Of a DNA stretch of 58,343 nt, positions 47,975-58,292 are shown one piece after another. The number at the start of each line of letters is the position of its first letter. Position 1 is the stretch's first letter. Location of the stretch: NCBI GenBank assembly GCA_021769035.1, contig JAETTP010000009.1:1-58343 (forward strand), read 5' to 3'. The notes below the pieces were generated by a model, which did no database searches, had not been told where the DNA came from, and saw only the letters and a program-made list of their open reading frames with translations. Position numbers and translations under genes: made by a program. Source of the DNA: Bacillota bacterium (GTDB taxonomy: Bacteria; Bacillota; Dehalobacteriia; UBA4068; UBA4997).

Positions 47975-49048
47975 ATGGACGAACGGAAAAAGCAGATTTT
48001 GCATGCTTTGATTCGGGATTATGTGGATGTGGGTGAGCCGGTGGGTTCCCGGACGATTGCCAAAAAATATGGTTTGGGCGTTTCTCCGGCCACTATTCGC
48101 AATGAGATGTCTGACCTGGAGGAAATGGGCTTTATTATCCAGCCCCATGCTTCGGCCGGGCGAGTGCCCTCCGATAAGGGTTATCGCTATTATGTTGATA
48201 ATTTGATGGAGCCGGAGGAAAAACTGCTTTCCGACGAGGAGCAGCAGCGGCTGGCGGATTTTTTTGACGGCTGCGCGGCGGAGCTGGAGCAGCTTTTTCA
48301 GCAAAGCTGCAAGCTGCTTTCCAATATGACAAATTACACCGCTATGCTGGTGAAGCCTAAGCTTTCTGAGAGCGTTTTGGAGCGTTTTAAGCTGGTGCGG
48401 CTGAATGAAAACCAGCTGTTGGCGATTATGATAACCGATGACGGCAAAATCCACAATAAGATAATGAAGCTGCCGGCCAGCCTTTCCGACGCCAACCTGG
48501 CGGAGGTGGAGGCTGTTTTGCAGGAGCGGCTGCTGGGCCTTTCCTTTGCCCAGGTGGCGGATTCTCTGACGATGGAAATTGCCCGCCATTTGTTGCAGCA
48601 GCAATCCCGTTTGCAGCAGGCATTGGGGCTTTTGCAGGAGCTGCTGCTGGACTACAGCCGGACCGACCAGGACGGCAGCCTGCTGATTCAGGGCACGCTG
48701 AACCTGCTGAAACAGCCGGAATTTCACGATGTGGACACTGTGCGGGAGCTTTTCACCGTTTTGGAAACCGACGAGGTGGTGAAGGAGCTGCTTTTGGTGG
48801 CCTCCAAACAGCGGCAGGGCACGGTGGTTTATATCGGCGACGAATTGAACTCGCAGGGAATGTCCGCTTGCAGCATGGTGACCACGCCTTTTTACGTGAA
48901 TGGGGAAAAGGTGGGCAGCATTGGCGTGCTGGGCCCTACCCGCATGCCTTACCCCAAGGTGATTGCGTTGGTGGAACAGATTGGTCAGCAGGTCAGTCGG
49001 AAAAGCGGCGGCCGGGCCATTAGCGATAATAATAATAAGGAAGATTAA
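47975..49048 (+). CDS. hrcA: Heat-inducible transcription repressor HrcA
   Basis: This 357-residue repressor has a winged-helix N-terminal domain (YVDVGEPVGSRTIAKKYGLG, SPATIRNEMSDLEEMGFI, HASAGRVPSDKGYRYYVD) and a GAF-like middle domain ending in GSIGVLGPTRMPYPKVIALV. It binds CIRCE with help from GroEL. The ATG at 47975 follows AAGGAGG, 27 bases after the operator. Confidence 0.97.
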   Translation: MDERKKQILHALIRDYVDVGEPVGSRTIAKKYGLGVSPATIRNEMSDLEEMGFIIQPHASAGRVPSDKGYRYYVDNLMEPEEKLLSDEEQQRLADFFDGCAAELEQLFQQSCKLLSNMTNYTAMLVKPKLSESVLERFKLVRLNENQLLAIMITDDGKIHNKIMKLPASLSDANLAEVEAVLQERLLGLSFAQVADSLTMEIARHLLQQQSRLQQALGLLQELLLDYSRTDQDGSLLIQGTLNLLKQPEFHDVDTVRELFTVLETDEVVKELLLVASKQRQGTVVYIGDELNSQGMSACSMVTTPFYVNGEKVGSIGVLGPTRMPYPKVIALVEQIGQQVSRKSGGRAISDNNNKED

Positions 49049-49091
49049 ATAAACGGAATTGGAAAATGGCAGAATATAGAGGTGAGATTTG

Positions 49092-49769
49092 ATGAATAAG
49101 AAAAAACACAATCTGGAGCCGAACGGCGAGCAGCCGGAGGTGCAGCCGGCGGCCGAGGCTGTGGAAAACGCTGCCGCCGCGGTGGAAAATGCCGAAGCTG
49201 CTGCCGACGAGGCTGCTGTTGCGGCTGAAGCTGAGGCTGAAGCTGCCGTTGAGGCTGAGGAACCGCCGCCGGAGGAGGCTTTGGCTAAGCTGGCGGCGGC
49301 CTATGCCGATTTGGAGCGGCAGAACCGCCAGCTGACGGAGGCCAAGCAGGCTGTGGAGGGTCAGCTGGCCCGTTTGCAGGCTGATTTTGATAACTTCCGC
49401 CGGCGCACCAGGCAGGAAAAGGAAGATTGGCAGCGCAATAATACGGCGGCTTTTTGCACGGAGCTTTTGCCGATTATCGACAACTTTGGCCGGGCGTTGC
49501 AGGCAATGAAAGCCAGCGAGGCCGACGCGGGCCACAGCGCCGGGGTGGAGATGATTGCCCGGCAGCTGGCGGAGCTGATGGCGGCCAAGGGCGTGGAGCG
49601 TATCCCCGCGCTGGGCGAGGATTTTGACCCCAACTGGCACGAGGCCATCGGCCAAACGCCGGTGGAGGACGAGGCCCAGGTTGGCAAGGTGACGGCGGAG
49701 TTGCAGGCGGGCTACCGCATTGGCGATAAGCTTTTGCGGGTGGCGATGGTGCAGGTTGGCAGTAAATAA
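49092..49769 (+). CDS. grpE: Nucleotide exchange factor GrpE
   Basis: In this 225-residue protein the N-terminal 60 residues are a disordered Ala/Glu-rich stretch. A long helix (YADLERQNRQLTEAKQAVEG, DFDNFRRRTRQEKEDWQ) and the C-terminal beta domain (GVERIPALGEDFDPNWHEAI, AGYRIGDKLLRVAMVQV) follow. It releases ADP from DnaK. The ATG at 49092 follows AGAGGTGAG. Confidence 0.96.
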   Translation: MNKKKHNLEPNGEQPEVQPAAEAVENAAAAVENAEAAADEAAVAAEAEAEAAVEAEEPPPEEALAKLAAAYADLERQNRQLTEAKQAVEGQLARLQADFDNFRRRTRQEKEDWQRNNTAAFCTELLPIIDNFGRALQAMKASEADAGHSAGVEMIARQLAELMAAKGVERIPALGEDFDPNWHEAIGQTPVEDEAQVGKVTAELQAGYRIGDKLLRVAMVQVGSK

Positions 49770-49799
49770 TTTAGTCAAAAAATTTTCATAAAAATATAA

Positions 49800-51671
<1,872 letters not shown>

Positions 51672-51694
51672 AAGCATAAGCTGGATTGAGGGAT

Positions 51695-52864
51695 ATGAGC
51701 AATAAAGATTATTACGCAGCCTTGGGCGTTTCCAAAACGGCGACCGAGGCGGAGATTAAAAAGGCCTACAAGCAGCAGGTCAAAAAATATCATCCAGACT
51801 TGAACCCGGACAGCAAAACGGCCGAGGCCAAAATGAAGGAAATCAACGAGGCCTATGACGTGCTCTCCGACCCGGACAAACGCGCCCGCTACGACCAGTT
51901 TGGCGCGGACGGCATGAACGGCGCTTACGCCGGCGGCGGTGCGGGCGGCTTCGGCGGTTTTGGCGGCGCAGACTTTGGCGATATTTTTGATATGTTCTTT
52001 AACGGCGCTGGCGGCGGGCGGAGCGCCCGGCGCCAGAATATGGCCCGGCAGGGCGACGACGTGCGCCTTGATGTGAAGGTGACGTTTGAGGAGGCCGCCA
52101 AAGGCACCACGCGGGAGGTGCCGTTGACCCGCTCCGAGAACTGCCCGGATTGCGGCGGTAGCGGCGCTAAGGCCGGCACGGGGCGCATCACCTGTTCCCA
52201 CTGCGGCGGCAGCGGCCAGGTGAGCAGCACGCAGACCACGCCTTTTGGCCAGTTCCAGACGGTGAAGCCCTGCCCGCGCTGCGGCGGCCGGGGCAGCGTG
52301 GTGGAAACTCCCTGCCCAACTTGTTCCGGCAACGGCCGGGTGCGCAAGCAACGCAAAATCAAAATCAATATTCCGGCCGGCGTGGATAATGATTCCCGCC
52401 TGCGGATGTCCGGCGAGGGCGAGGGCGGCTTTAACGGCGGCCCGCCGGGCGACCTCTATATCTTCATCAGCGTGGAGCCGCATAAATACTTCCGCCGCAA
52501 CGGCGATGATATTCTCTGCGATTTGCCAATTACGATGGTGCAGGCGGCCCTGGGCGATGAGGTGGAGGTGGAAACCTTGGACGGCAAGGTGAAACTGACG
52601 ATTCCGGAGGGCACCCAGAGCGGCACCTCGTTCCGCCTGCGCGGCCGGGGCTTCCCCAAGCTGCGCGGCTACGGCAAGGGCGACCAGAACGTAAAAGTGA
52701 ATGTGGTGACGCCAAGCGGCCTGACCGCGGAGCAGAAAGACCTGCTGCGGAAGTTTGCCCAGGCGGGCAACGCCAAAAAGCCGGATAACAAGGGAAAAGG
52801 CAAGGACAACAAACCCAAGGGTTTTTTTAACAAAATAAAGGACAGTATCTCCGACAACAAGTGA
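51695..52864 (+). CDS. dnaJ: Chaperone DnaJ (Hsp40)
   Basis: This 389-residue protein has a J-domain with HPD (KKYHPDLNPDS), a Gly/Phe-rich linker (GGGAGGFGGFGGADFGDIF), four zinc CxxCxGxG repeats (CPDCGGSG, CSHCGGSG, CPRCGGRG, CPTCSGNG) and a C-terminal substrate domain. An unusual Lys/Asn/Asp-rich tail ends the protein. The ATG at 51695 is only 3-4 bases after GAGGGAT; the TTG at 51686 is not supported. It activates the DnaK ATPase. Confidence 0.97.
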   Translation: MSNKDYYAALGVSKTATEAEIKKAYKQQVKKYHPDLNPDSKTAEAKMKEINEAYDVLSDPDKRARYDQFGADGMNGAYAGGGAGGFGGFGGADFGDIFDMFFNGAGGGRSARRQNMARQGDDVRLDVKVTFEEAAKGTTREVPLTRSENCPDCGGSGAKAGTGRITCSHCGGSGQVSSTQTTPFGQFQTVKPCPRCGGRGSVVETPCPTCSGNGRVRKQRKIKINIPAGVDNDSRLRMSGEGEGGFNGGPPGDLYIFISVEPHKYFRRNGDDILCDLPITMVQAALGDEVEVETLDGKVKLTIPEGTQSGTSFRLRGRGFPKLRGYGKGDQNVKVNVVTPSGLTAEQKDLLRKFAQAGNAKKPDNKGKGKDNKPKGFFNKIKDSISDNK

Positions 52865-52887
52865 TACTGAGATGAGGCTGATTAAAG

Positions 52888-53883
52888 ATGATTTGGCAAG
52901 AAGTTAAGCTATACCTTTTGGGCGCAAGTTCGGTGGGGGCAGAAATGCTCGCCGCCGAACTTTTGCGTTTAGGCGTGGCCGGCTGGCAGCAACAATCTGC
53001 CCAGGAGCTGCGCGCTTACTTACAGGACGAAAATTCGCCTTTTGATTACGCGACGGCGGAGCTGCGCCAGGCAGCGGCGGAGGCGGACGACACGGTGGTT
53101 TTTACCCTCTATCTGGCGGACGACGAGCAGGGTAAGCAGATTTTGGCGGCTCTGCGCCGGCTGGCGGCGGAACCGGCGGCTTTGGGATTGCAGGAACTAC
53201 GGGTTCAGGTGAACCGCCGCAGCTCCGAGGAATGGGAGGACAACTGGAAGCAGTATTACAAACCCTTTAAGGTGGGCGGCCGCCTGGTGGTGTGCCCCAG
53301 CTGGGAGGAATATGCGCCGCAGGCCGGGGAGCTGCTGCTGCGTATTGAGCCGGGCGGCAGCTTTGGCACGGGCCAGCACCAGACGACGCGCCTGTGCTTG
53401 GAGCTGCTGGAAAGCTGCCTGGCCGAGCAGCCGGCGGGCGCAAAGCTGCTGGATTTGGGCTGCGGCACTGGCATTTTGTCCATTGGCGGGCTGCTGCTGG
53501 GCGCAGGCTCCGCCGTGGCGGTGGACATTGAGGAGCACTCCGCCCACGCGGCGGCGGAAAACGCGGCCTTAAACGGCCTGCCGCCGGAGCGTTATCAAAC
53601 CTTTTGGGGTAATATTTTGGCAGATGAGCAGCTTTTGGCGCGCCTGCGGGCTTGCGCTGGTTCCTCTGGTTATGATATAATTGTAGTAAATATTGTGGCT
53701 GATGTGATTATCGCAATGAGCCCGCTGTTTGGCGGCCTGCTGGCCGGGCAGGGGCAGGTTATCTGCTCCGGTATTATTGCGAACCGCCGGGACGAGGTTT
53801 TGCAGGCTATGCAAGCGCAAGGCCTGCGCTTGCAGGCAGAACGGCAGGACGGCGGCTGGTGCTCAATGCTGTTTGCGCTTTAA
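52888..53883 (+). CDS. prmA: Ribosomal protein L11 methyltransferase PrmA
   Basis: This 331-residue SAM-dependent enzyme trimethylates lysines of L11. The N-terminal recognition domain is followed by RIEPGGSFGTGQHQTTRLCL, the SAM motif LLDLGCGTGILSIGGLLLGA and the NIVADVI motif (DIIVVNIVADVIIAM). It is the last gene of the hemW-hrcA-grpE-dnaK-dnaJ-prmA series. Confidence 0.96.
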   Translation: MIWQEVKLYLLGASSVGAEMLAAELLRLGVAGWQQQSAQELRAYLQDENSPFDYATAELRQAAAEADDTVVFTLYLADDEQGKQILAALRRLAAEPAALGLQELRVQVNRRSSEEWEDNWKQYYKPFKVGGRLVVCPSWEEYAPQAGELLLRIEPGGSFGTGQHQTTRLCLELLESCLAEQPAGAKLLDLGCGTGILSIGGLLLGAGSAVAVDIEEHSAHAAAENAALNGLPPERYQTFWGNILADEQLLARLRACAGSSGYDIIVVNIVADVIIAMSPLFGGLLAGQGQVICSGIIANRRDEVLQAMQAQGLRLQAERQDGGWCSMLFAL

Positions 53884-53918
53884 ATCGGCCGCGAAAGTGA
53901 GAGGGGAGGCTGAATATT

Positions 53919-55211
53919 GTGGCAGTTTTGTTTAAGAATGTTCGTTATCTGACGCCTGATTTTCAGGTGCAGGAGGGCTTTGTGGGCGTGCAGGGCAGGG
54001 ATATTGTCTATCTTAGCGCGGCAGAGCCGCCTGACGCTGCGGTTTACGATACGGTGATTGAGGGGCGCGGCAAGCTGCTGCTACCCGGTTTGGTGAATAC
54101 GCATACCCATTTGGCGATGACCCTACTGCGTGGTTATGGTGAAAATCTGAGCTTGCAGGATTGGATGAATACCCGTATTTTCCCCTTTGAGGCCAAGCTG
54201 ACCCCGGAGGCGATTTACTGGTCTACCAAGCTGGCCTTGGCGGAATCCCTGCGCTTTGGCGTTACCTCCTCCACGGATATGTATATGGACGTGAATGCGA
54301 TTTGCCGGGCGGTTGATGAATCTGGTTGCAAGATTAACGCCGCATTGATGGGCCCGGTGGGCTGTGACGATACGCAGGAGAAGCCCTTTGCCGGCGCGGC
54401 GGCGGCCTTGCGCGAATGGCACGGCCGGGACGAGGGGCGTATTTTACTGGACAGCTATATCCACGCGGAATATACCACCGACGAGGAACGCTGCCTGTTG
54501 ATGTCCGATTTGGCTAAGCGGCACGGTTTGCGTATGCATCTGCACCTTTCCGAAACCAAGCTGGAGCACGAGGAATGCCAACAGCGGCACGGCGGCCAGA
54601 CCCCGACAGCTTACTTTGCCGGCTTGGGCGTTTTTGACCAGCCGGCCACGGTGGCCCACGGGGTTTGGCTGGAGCCGGCGGATATTGAGATTTTGGCGGC
54701 CAAAGGGGTGACGGTGGCTCATAACCCGGTGAGCAATTTGAAGCTGGCTAGCGGTGTGGCTCCGGTGCCGGCCCTGCTGCGGGCTGGGGTGAACGTGGGC
54801 CTGGGCACCGACGGCGTGGCCAGCAACAACAACCTGAACCTTTGGGAGGAAATGAAGCTGATGGGCCTGCTGCATAAATGGGGCAGCCAGGACCCCACGG
54901 TGATTACGCCGCGGGAGGTTTTGGCGGCGGCTACCGTCAACGGCGCGCGTGCTCAGGGGCGCGGTAACACTGGCGCGATTGCCTTGGGCAAGCGGGCGGA
55001 TTTGCTGCTGTTGAACATTGACCAGCCACACTATCAGCCGTGCTATGATATGCTGAACAATCTGGTTTACGCGGCGCAGGGCAGCGACGTTGTGCTGACG
55101 ATGGTCGACGGCCGTATTCTCTACCGGGACGGCGAGTTTAGCAGTATTGACTATGAGCAGGTGGTTTTTGAGGTGGAAAAACAGCGGCAGGCGATTTTGG
55201 CCCAGCTTTAG
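53919..55211 (+). CDS. mtaD: S-adenosylhomocysteine / 5'-methylthioadenosine deaminase (MtaD-type amidohydrolase)
   Basis: This 430-residue amidohydrolase has the metal motif in NTHTHLAMTLLRGYGE, later ligands HLHLSETKLEHEECQ and VAHGVWLEPADIEIL, and the Asp in GLGTDGVASNNNLNLWEEMK. It deaminates SAH, MTA or adenosine to inosyl products, an alternative route to dispose of SAH made by methyltransferases. The start is GTG at 53919, after GAGGGGAGG. It follows prmA by 35 bases and may be read from the same mRNA. Confidence 0.9.
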   Translation: MAVLFKNVRYLTPDFQVQEGFVGVQGRDIVYLSAAEPPDAAVYDTVIEGRGKLLLPGLVNTHTHLAMTLLRGYGENLSLQDWMNTRIFPFEAKLTPEAIYWSTKLALAESLRFGVTSSTDMYMDVNAICRAVDESGCKINAALMGPVGCDDTQEKPFAGAAAALREWHGRDEGRILLDSYIHAEYTTDEERCLLMSDLAKRHGLRMHLHLSETKLEHEECQQRHGGQTPTAYFAGLGVFDQPATVAHGVWLEPADIEILAAKGVTVAHNPVSNLKLASGVAPVPALLRAGVNVGLGTDGVASNNNLNLWEEMKLMGLLHKWGSQDPTVITPREVLAAATVNGARAQGRGNTGAIALGKRADLLLLNIDQPHYQPCYDMLNNLVYAAQGSDVVLTMVDGRILYRDGEFSSIDYEQVVFEVEKQRQAILAQL

Positions 55212-55249
55212 GCCGCTGAGGAGAATATGATGGCAGATTTGGCAAACAG

Positions 55250-55858
55250 GTGATTAGAGAATATGAGTCGCCGGATATTTGCTTGGAAATTGCGATTATT
55301 CCGCCGCGGCCGGAGCATAACTACTACACATTGGCGACGGTTGGCTTGGGAGCGCATCGAATGAATGTGCCGGAGGACGAGCCGCAGGCTGAGCTGGAGC
55401 GGGCGGAGTTGCTTATTAATCTGCCGCCGGATTGGCCGCTGACGGACGAGGCTATTAATGAAGCCTTTAATGAGGAACGTTATTTTTGGCCGGTTCGTCT
55501 GCTGCGCCAGATAGCGCGATTGCCGATTATCGACAACACTTTCCTTGATTGGGGGCATTTGGTGCGCAACGGCGGCGAGGCTTACGCGGAAAGCACGCGG
55601 CTTTGCAGCGTGCTGCTGCTGAGCCCCGGCGTGTTTGGCGAGGCCTCTTACAGCTGCGCCCTGCCGGGCGGGGAAACGTTGAATTTTTACCAGCTGATTC
55701 CGCTTTACCAGGAGGAGCTGGATTTTGTGCTGGAAAACGGGCTGGCTGAATTTTTGGAGCAAGCGCCGGCGGAGCAGCTGGCGGTGATTGGGTCGGAGCG
55801 GCCGAGTATCACCTTTTCCGTTCCGCCTGAAGCTGAGGAAACTGAAAATGGCGATTAA
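55250..55858 (+). CDS. Suppressor-of-fused (SuFu) domain protein, N-terminal end damaged or mis-started
   Basis: The SuFu fold is recognisable: ESPDICLEIAIIPPRPEHNY followed by YTLATVGLGAHRMNVPEDE, RAELLINLPPDWPL, FWPVRLLRQIARLPIIDNT and LDWGHLVRNGG. As given it starts at GTG 55250 with no ribosome site. The same frame is open upstream only to a TGA at 55217 and reads RFGKQ just before the GTG, which looks like coding sequence, but has no start codon. The good site GAGGAG with ATGATG at 55227-55232 is in another frame that stops after eight codons, overlapping this GTG. A one-base deletion near the start, or translational coupling, is implied. Bacterial SuFu proteins are often immunity proteins. 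Confidence 0.7.
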   Translation: MIREYESPDICLEIAIIPPRPEHNYYTLATVGLGAHRMNVPEDEPQAELERAELLINLPPDWPLTDEAINEAFNEERYFWPVRLLRQIARLPIIDNTFLDWGHLVRNGGEAYAESTRLCSVLLLSPGVFGEASYSCALPGGETLNFYQLIPLYQEELDFVLENGLAEFLEQAPAEQLAVIGSERPSITFSVPPEAEETENGD

Positions 55859-56660
55859 CAATGAATCGATTGGTATTTCCGCGGAGGTGGCGATTGCCCA
55901 GACCTTTGGCGTGCCGATTAATCCGCAATACGCGGCCAGGGCGGAGCAGGAGATTGTTGACCTGCTGCTGCGCGGCGGCTGCGTACGGCAGATTTTTGAC
56001 CGCTGGCGGATTCCTTACCCGGTGAAACACGTGGCGGAGGGCGGCAACCCGGTGGATTTTAAGCTGGCTGGCGGCCAAACGCTTTCGGTGAAAACCAATC
56101 AAAAGGGTTTGGGGCGGGTGGCCCCGCAGAAAATCGGCCAGCCAACCTCAGGCACCTATTTTAATTTTTTGGAGGAAAATAAGGTTATTCCCGGTTTTAC
56201 GCTGCAAAAGGCCTTGGCGCATTTTCGGCTGGCGGATACATATCAAAACCGGGCCTGGCTTTTTAAGTGGCTTTCAATGAATTACACCGATACGCTGCTT
56301 AATATGTATTGGCAAAATTTGTTTGATTGCGATTATCTTCTGCTGTTTTTCAATTTGGATTATCACCTGAACCCGTTGCTGAATCACAAAGTTTTTGGCC
56401 GTTTGGCCGGAAACCCGCTGTTTGCGGGCGGGTATTTCAGCTTTACGCAAACCCTGGATAGCTGGAATGAGTCAAACACCATAAAATACAACGGTGTGGT
56501 GATTGGTAATTTTCAGGTACACCGCAATCGGGACTGTTTTAAGTTCCGCTTTGATATGGACGGTGTGCTGCGGCTGCTGGGGGCTGATTTGCAGCTGATT
56601 AATGATGATGATCTAAAAATGGCTCTGAAAGAAGTCTGGAAAAATAGGAAAAACTCTTGA
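55848..56660 (+). CDS. Possible PD-(D/E)XK restriction-endonuclease-like protein
   Basis: This 270-residue protein contains GNPVDFKLAGGQTLSVKTN (residues about 67-85): an Asp followed after about 13 residues by a strand with SVK, as in many type II restriction enzymes where the second acidic residue is replaced. KGLGRVAPQKIGQPTSGTY next to it is basic and Gly-rich. The N-terminus NNESIGISAEVAIAQTFGV is also seen in such nucleases. No methyltransferase is nearby. The start overlaps the SuFu gene by 11 bases, so the two are coupled. The family assignment is from memory of similar sequences and is uncertain. Confidence 0.45.
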   Translation: MAINNESIGISAEVAIAQTFGVPINPQYAARAEQEIVDLLLRGGCVRQIFDRWRIPYPVKHVAEGGNPVDFKLAGGQTLSVKTNQKGLGRVAPQKIGQPTSGTYFNFLEENKVIPGFTLQKALAHFRLADTYQNRAWLFKWLSMNYTDTLLNMYWQNLFDCDYLLLFFNLDYHLNPLLNHKVFGRLAGNPLFAGGYFSFTQTLDSWNESNTIKYNGVVIGNFQVHRNRDCFKFRFDMDGVLRLLGADLQLINDDDLKMALKEVWKNRKNS

Positions 56661-56685
56661 CAAATGGCGGCAGTTATGCTAAACT
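56657..56685 (+). promoter_or_regulatory. Sigma-A promoter of rplU-rpmA
   Basis: TTGACA, a 17-bp spacer and TAAACT are present. The -35 overlaps the stop codon of the nuclease-like gene. Confidence 0.8.
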
Positions 56686-56691
56686 TTACAA

Positions 56692-56815
56692 GGTTATGTA
56701 CCATCTAATGTACGTAAACCGCACTTGAGTTGGGTCGGCCTGAGCCTTGGCGGCAGGCCGGAAAGAGCGGCAACGCCACCCACTGAGGCGAGTCTTTGGC
56801 ATAGGAGGTGTAAAA
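56692..56815 (+). promoter_or_regulatory. rplU 5' leader (L21 leader-like)
   Basis: This 124-nt leader is GC-rich and structured. CGGCCTG (56736 region) pairs with CAGGCCG (56754 region), GCGGCAACGCC forms a small hairpin, and the leader ends in AGGAGGTG. L21 operon leaders of this type are known in Bacillota; the exact consensus cannot be checked here. Confidence 0.5.
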
Positions 56816-57127
56816 GTGTACGCAATTATCGAGAGCGGCGGCAAGCAGTATCGCGTTAAGCAGGGCGACATTCTGCAAGTGGAGCTGTTGGCTGCTGAGG
56901 CCGGCACTGTGGTGCAGGCGGAAAAGGTTTTGGCTGTTGGCGAGGGCGAGGCTTTGCAGGTGGGTAATCCCACTGTGGCAGGCGCTAGCGTCAGCCTGAA
57001 AGTGCTGGAGCACGGTAAGGGCAAAAAGGTTGTAGTTTTCCATTACAAGCCCAAAAAGCACAGCAAAAAGAAGAACGGCCATCGTCAGCCTTTCACCAAA
57101 GTACAGGTGGAAGCTATCAATGCCTAG
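56816..57127 (+). CDS. rplU: Large ribosomal subunit protein bL21
   Basis: This 103-residue protein starts YAIIESGGKQYRVKQGDIL and ends FHYKPKKHSKKKNGHRQPFT followed by KVQVEAINA, the usual L21 pattern. The start is GTG at 56816, 5 bases after AGGAGGTG; the longer open frame reads through the leader and is rejected. In most Bacillota prp (ysxB) follows, but here rpmA follows directly. Confidence 0.96.
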   Translation: MYAIIESGGKQYRVKQGDILQVELLAAEAGTVVQAEKVLAVGEGEALQVGNPTVAGASVSLKVLEHGKGKKVVVFHYKPKKHSKKKNGHRQPFTKVQVEAINA

Positions 57128-57199
57128 GCATTGAGGGCGAGTTGGTTGATTTTGAAGAAATTTTATGCAAATTGCCTAATATAAAGGAGGTGGGCTTTA

Positions 57200-57463
57200 A
57201 TGGCACACAAGAAAGCAGGCGGTAGTTCCAAAAACGGTCGTGATAGTGAGTCTAAACGACTTGGTTTGAAGCGCCATGACGGTCAGCTGGTTACGGCTGG
57301 TTCGATTATCGTGCGTCAGCGCGGCACACATTTCCATCCCGGCACCAACGTTGGCTTGGGTAAGGACGACACTTTGTTTGCCAAAGTGGATGGTATTGTT
57401 AAATTTGAGCGCAAAGACAAAACCCGCAAAAAGGTTAGCGTTTACGCAGTGGAAACCGCTTAG
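57200..57463 (+). CDS. rpmA: Large ribosomal subunit protein bL27
   Basis: This 87-residue protein has the L27 core [20 protein letters not shown], and [20 protein letters not shown] is complete. It starts MAHKKAGG without the N-terminal extension that the Prp protease removes in Bacillus and Staphylococcus, and no prp gene lies between rplU and rpmA, which is consistent. AAAGGAGGTGGG precedes the ATG. A strong terminator follows. Confidence 0.97.
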   Translation: MAHKKAGGSSKNGRDSESKRLGLKRHDGQLVTAGSIIVRQRGTHFHPGTNVGLGKDDTLFAKVDGIVKFERKDKTRKKVSVYAVETA

Positions 57464-57494
57464 GTTGCCGCTGATATTCAACCTTGAATAAATT

Positions 57495-57535
57495 ACAGCA
57501 CAGACTGGGCAATTTCTCAGTCTGTGCTGTTGCTT
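57495..57535 (+). terminator. Terminator of rplU-rpmA
   Basis: A 13-bp perfect stem (57495-57507 with 57518-57530) has a 10-nt loop and a TGCTTTT tail. Confidence 0.85.
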
Positions 57536-58162
57536 TTAGCTTAATTTTTCAATTTGACCGCTTTGAATGGCTGCAAGATTGGCAGCAATCCTTTCCAGCG
57601 GCCAGTTCCACCATTGCAGCTGCTGCAAGCGGGCAATGGTTGGCTCGTCGAAGCGTTTGCGGATAGGCCGGGCCGGAACTCCGGCGGCTATCGTATAGGG
57701 CGGAATATCCCTCGTGACCACGGCGCGCGCGCCGATAATGGCTCCGTCGCCAATGGTGACGCCGGCCAAAACCACGGCTTCATAGCCTAACCAAACATCA
57801 TTGCCGATGTCGATGTCGCCCTTGTTGTCCCAGGCCGAGGCCACGTCGGCCGGACTACCTTGCCATTCCTCCCAAAAGATGGGAAAGGGGTAGGTGGATA
57901 AGGATTTGCTGCTGTGGTTGGCGCTGTTAAACAGGAAGCGCACGCCGCAGGCCAGGGAACAGAATTTACCAATTTGCAGCTTATCATGATTGACAGGGTA
58001 ATGATAAAGCACATTGTTGTTTTCAAAGGCAGTGGGGTCGTTGACGAAATCATTATACATTGTATAATCGCCCACGCTAATATTTGGCTTTGTGATAGCG
58101 TTTTTAAGATAAATTGTTTGTTTATCCCCGCTGCGAGGATATAATTTTTCTGGAATAGTCAT
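57536..58162 (-). CDS. Vat/CatB-like xenobiotic O-acetyltransferase (left-handed beta helix)
   Basis: This 208-residue hexapeptide-repeat enzyme has the Vat/XAT features [36 protein letters not shown] (catalytic-type His), [39 protein letters not shown] and [15 protein letters not shown]. Relatives acetylate streptogramin A or chloramphenicol using acetyl-CoA; many chromosomal members have unknown substrates, so resistance is not proven. AAAGGAG precedes the ATG. A 13-codon open frame with its own ribosome site precedes it. Confidence 0.9.
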   Translation of the reverse strand: MTIPEKLYPRSGDKQTIYLKNAITKPNISVGDYTMYNDFVNDPTAFENNNVLYHYPVNHDKLQIGKFCSLACGVRFLFNSANHSSKSLSTYPFPIFWEEWQGSPADVASAWDNKGDIDIGNDVWLGYEAVVLAGVTIGDGAIIGARAVVTRDIPPYTIAAGVPARPIRKRFDEPTIARLQQLQWWNWPLERIAANLAAIQSGQIEKLS

Positions 58163-58184
58163 TTAAATTCTCCTTTGCTTGAAA

Positions 58185-58226
58185 TTAATTGCTAACTATT
58201 CCAGCCATTGCAATGCAGCGTTTCAT
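58185..58226 (-). CDS. Possible 13-residue leader peptide of the acetyltransferase gene
   Basis: This is a 14-codon frame, MKRCIAMAGIVSN and stop, preceded by AAGGATGTGGTGAT. It ends 22 bases before the acetyltransferase ATG and lies within its mRNA leader. Drug-induced ribosome stalling on such leaders controls several resistance genes. Function here is inferred from position only. Confidence 0.5.
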   Translation of the reverse strand: MKRCIAMAGIVSN

Positions 58227-58263
58227 ATCACCACATCCTTTTTTAGTTTGAAAAACCATTTTA

Positions 58264-58292
58264 ATTATAGCACTCAGCTATGATTTTGGCAA
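58264..58292 (-). promoter_or_regulatory. Sigma-A promoter of the acetyltransferase gene
   Basis: On the minus strand TTGCCA, a 17-bp spacer and TATAAT leave a leader of about 95 nt that contains the short open frame. Confidence 0.8.

Noticed and set aside
57536-58162. Calling the acetyltransferase a streptogramin resistance gene vat
   Set aside because: The fold and motifs fit, but many chromosomal relatives have other or unknown substrates; the sequence alone does not decide.
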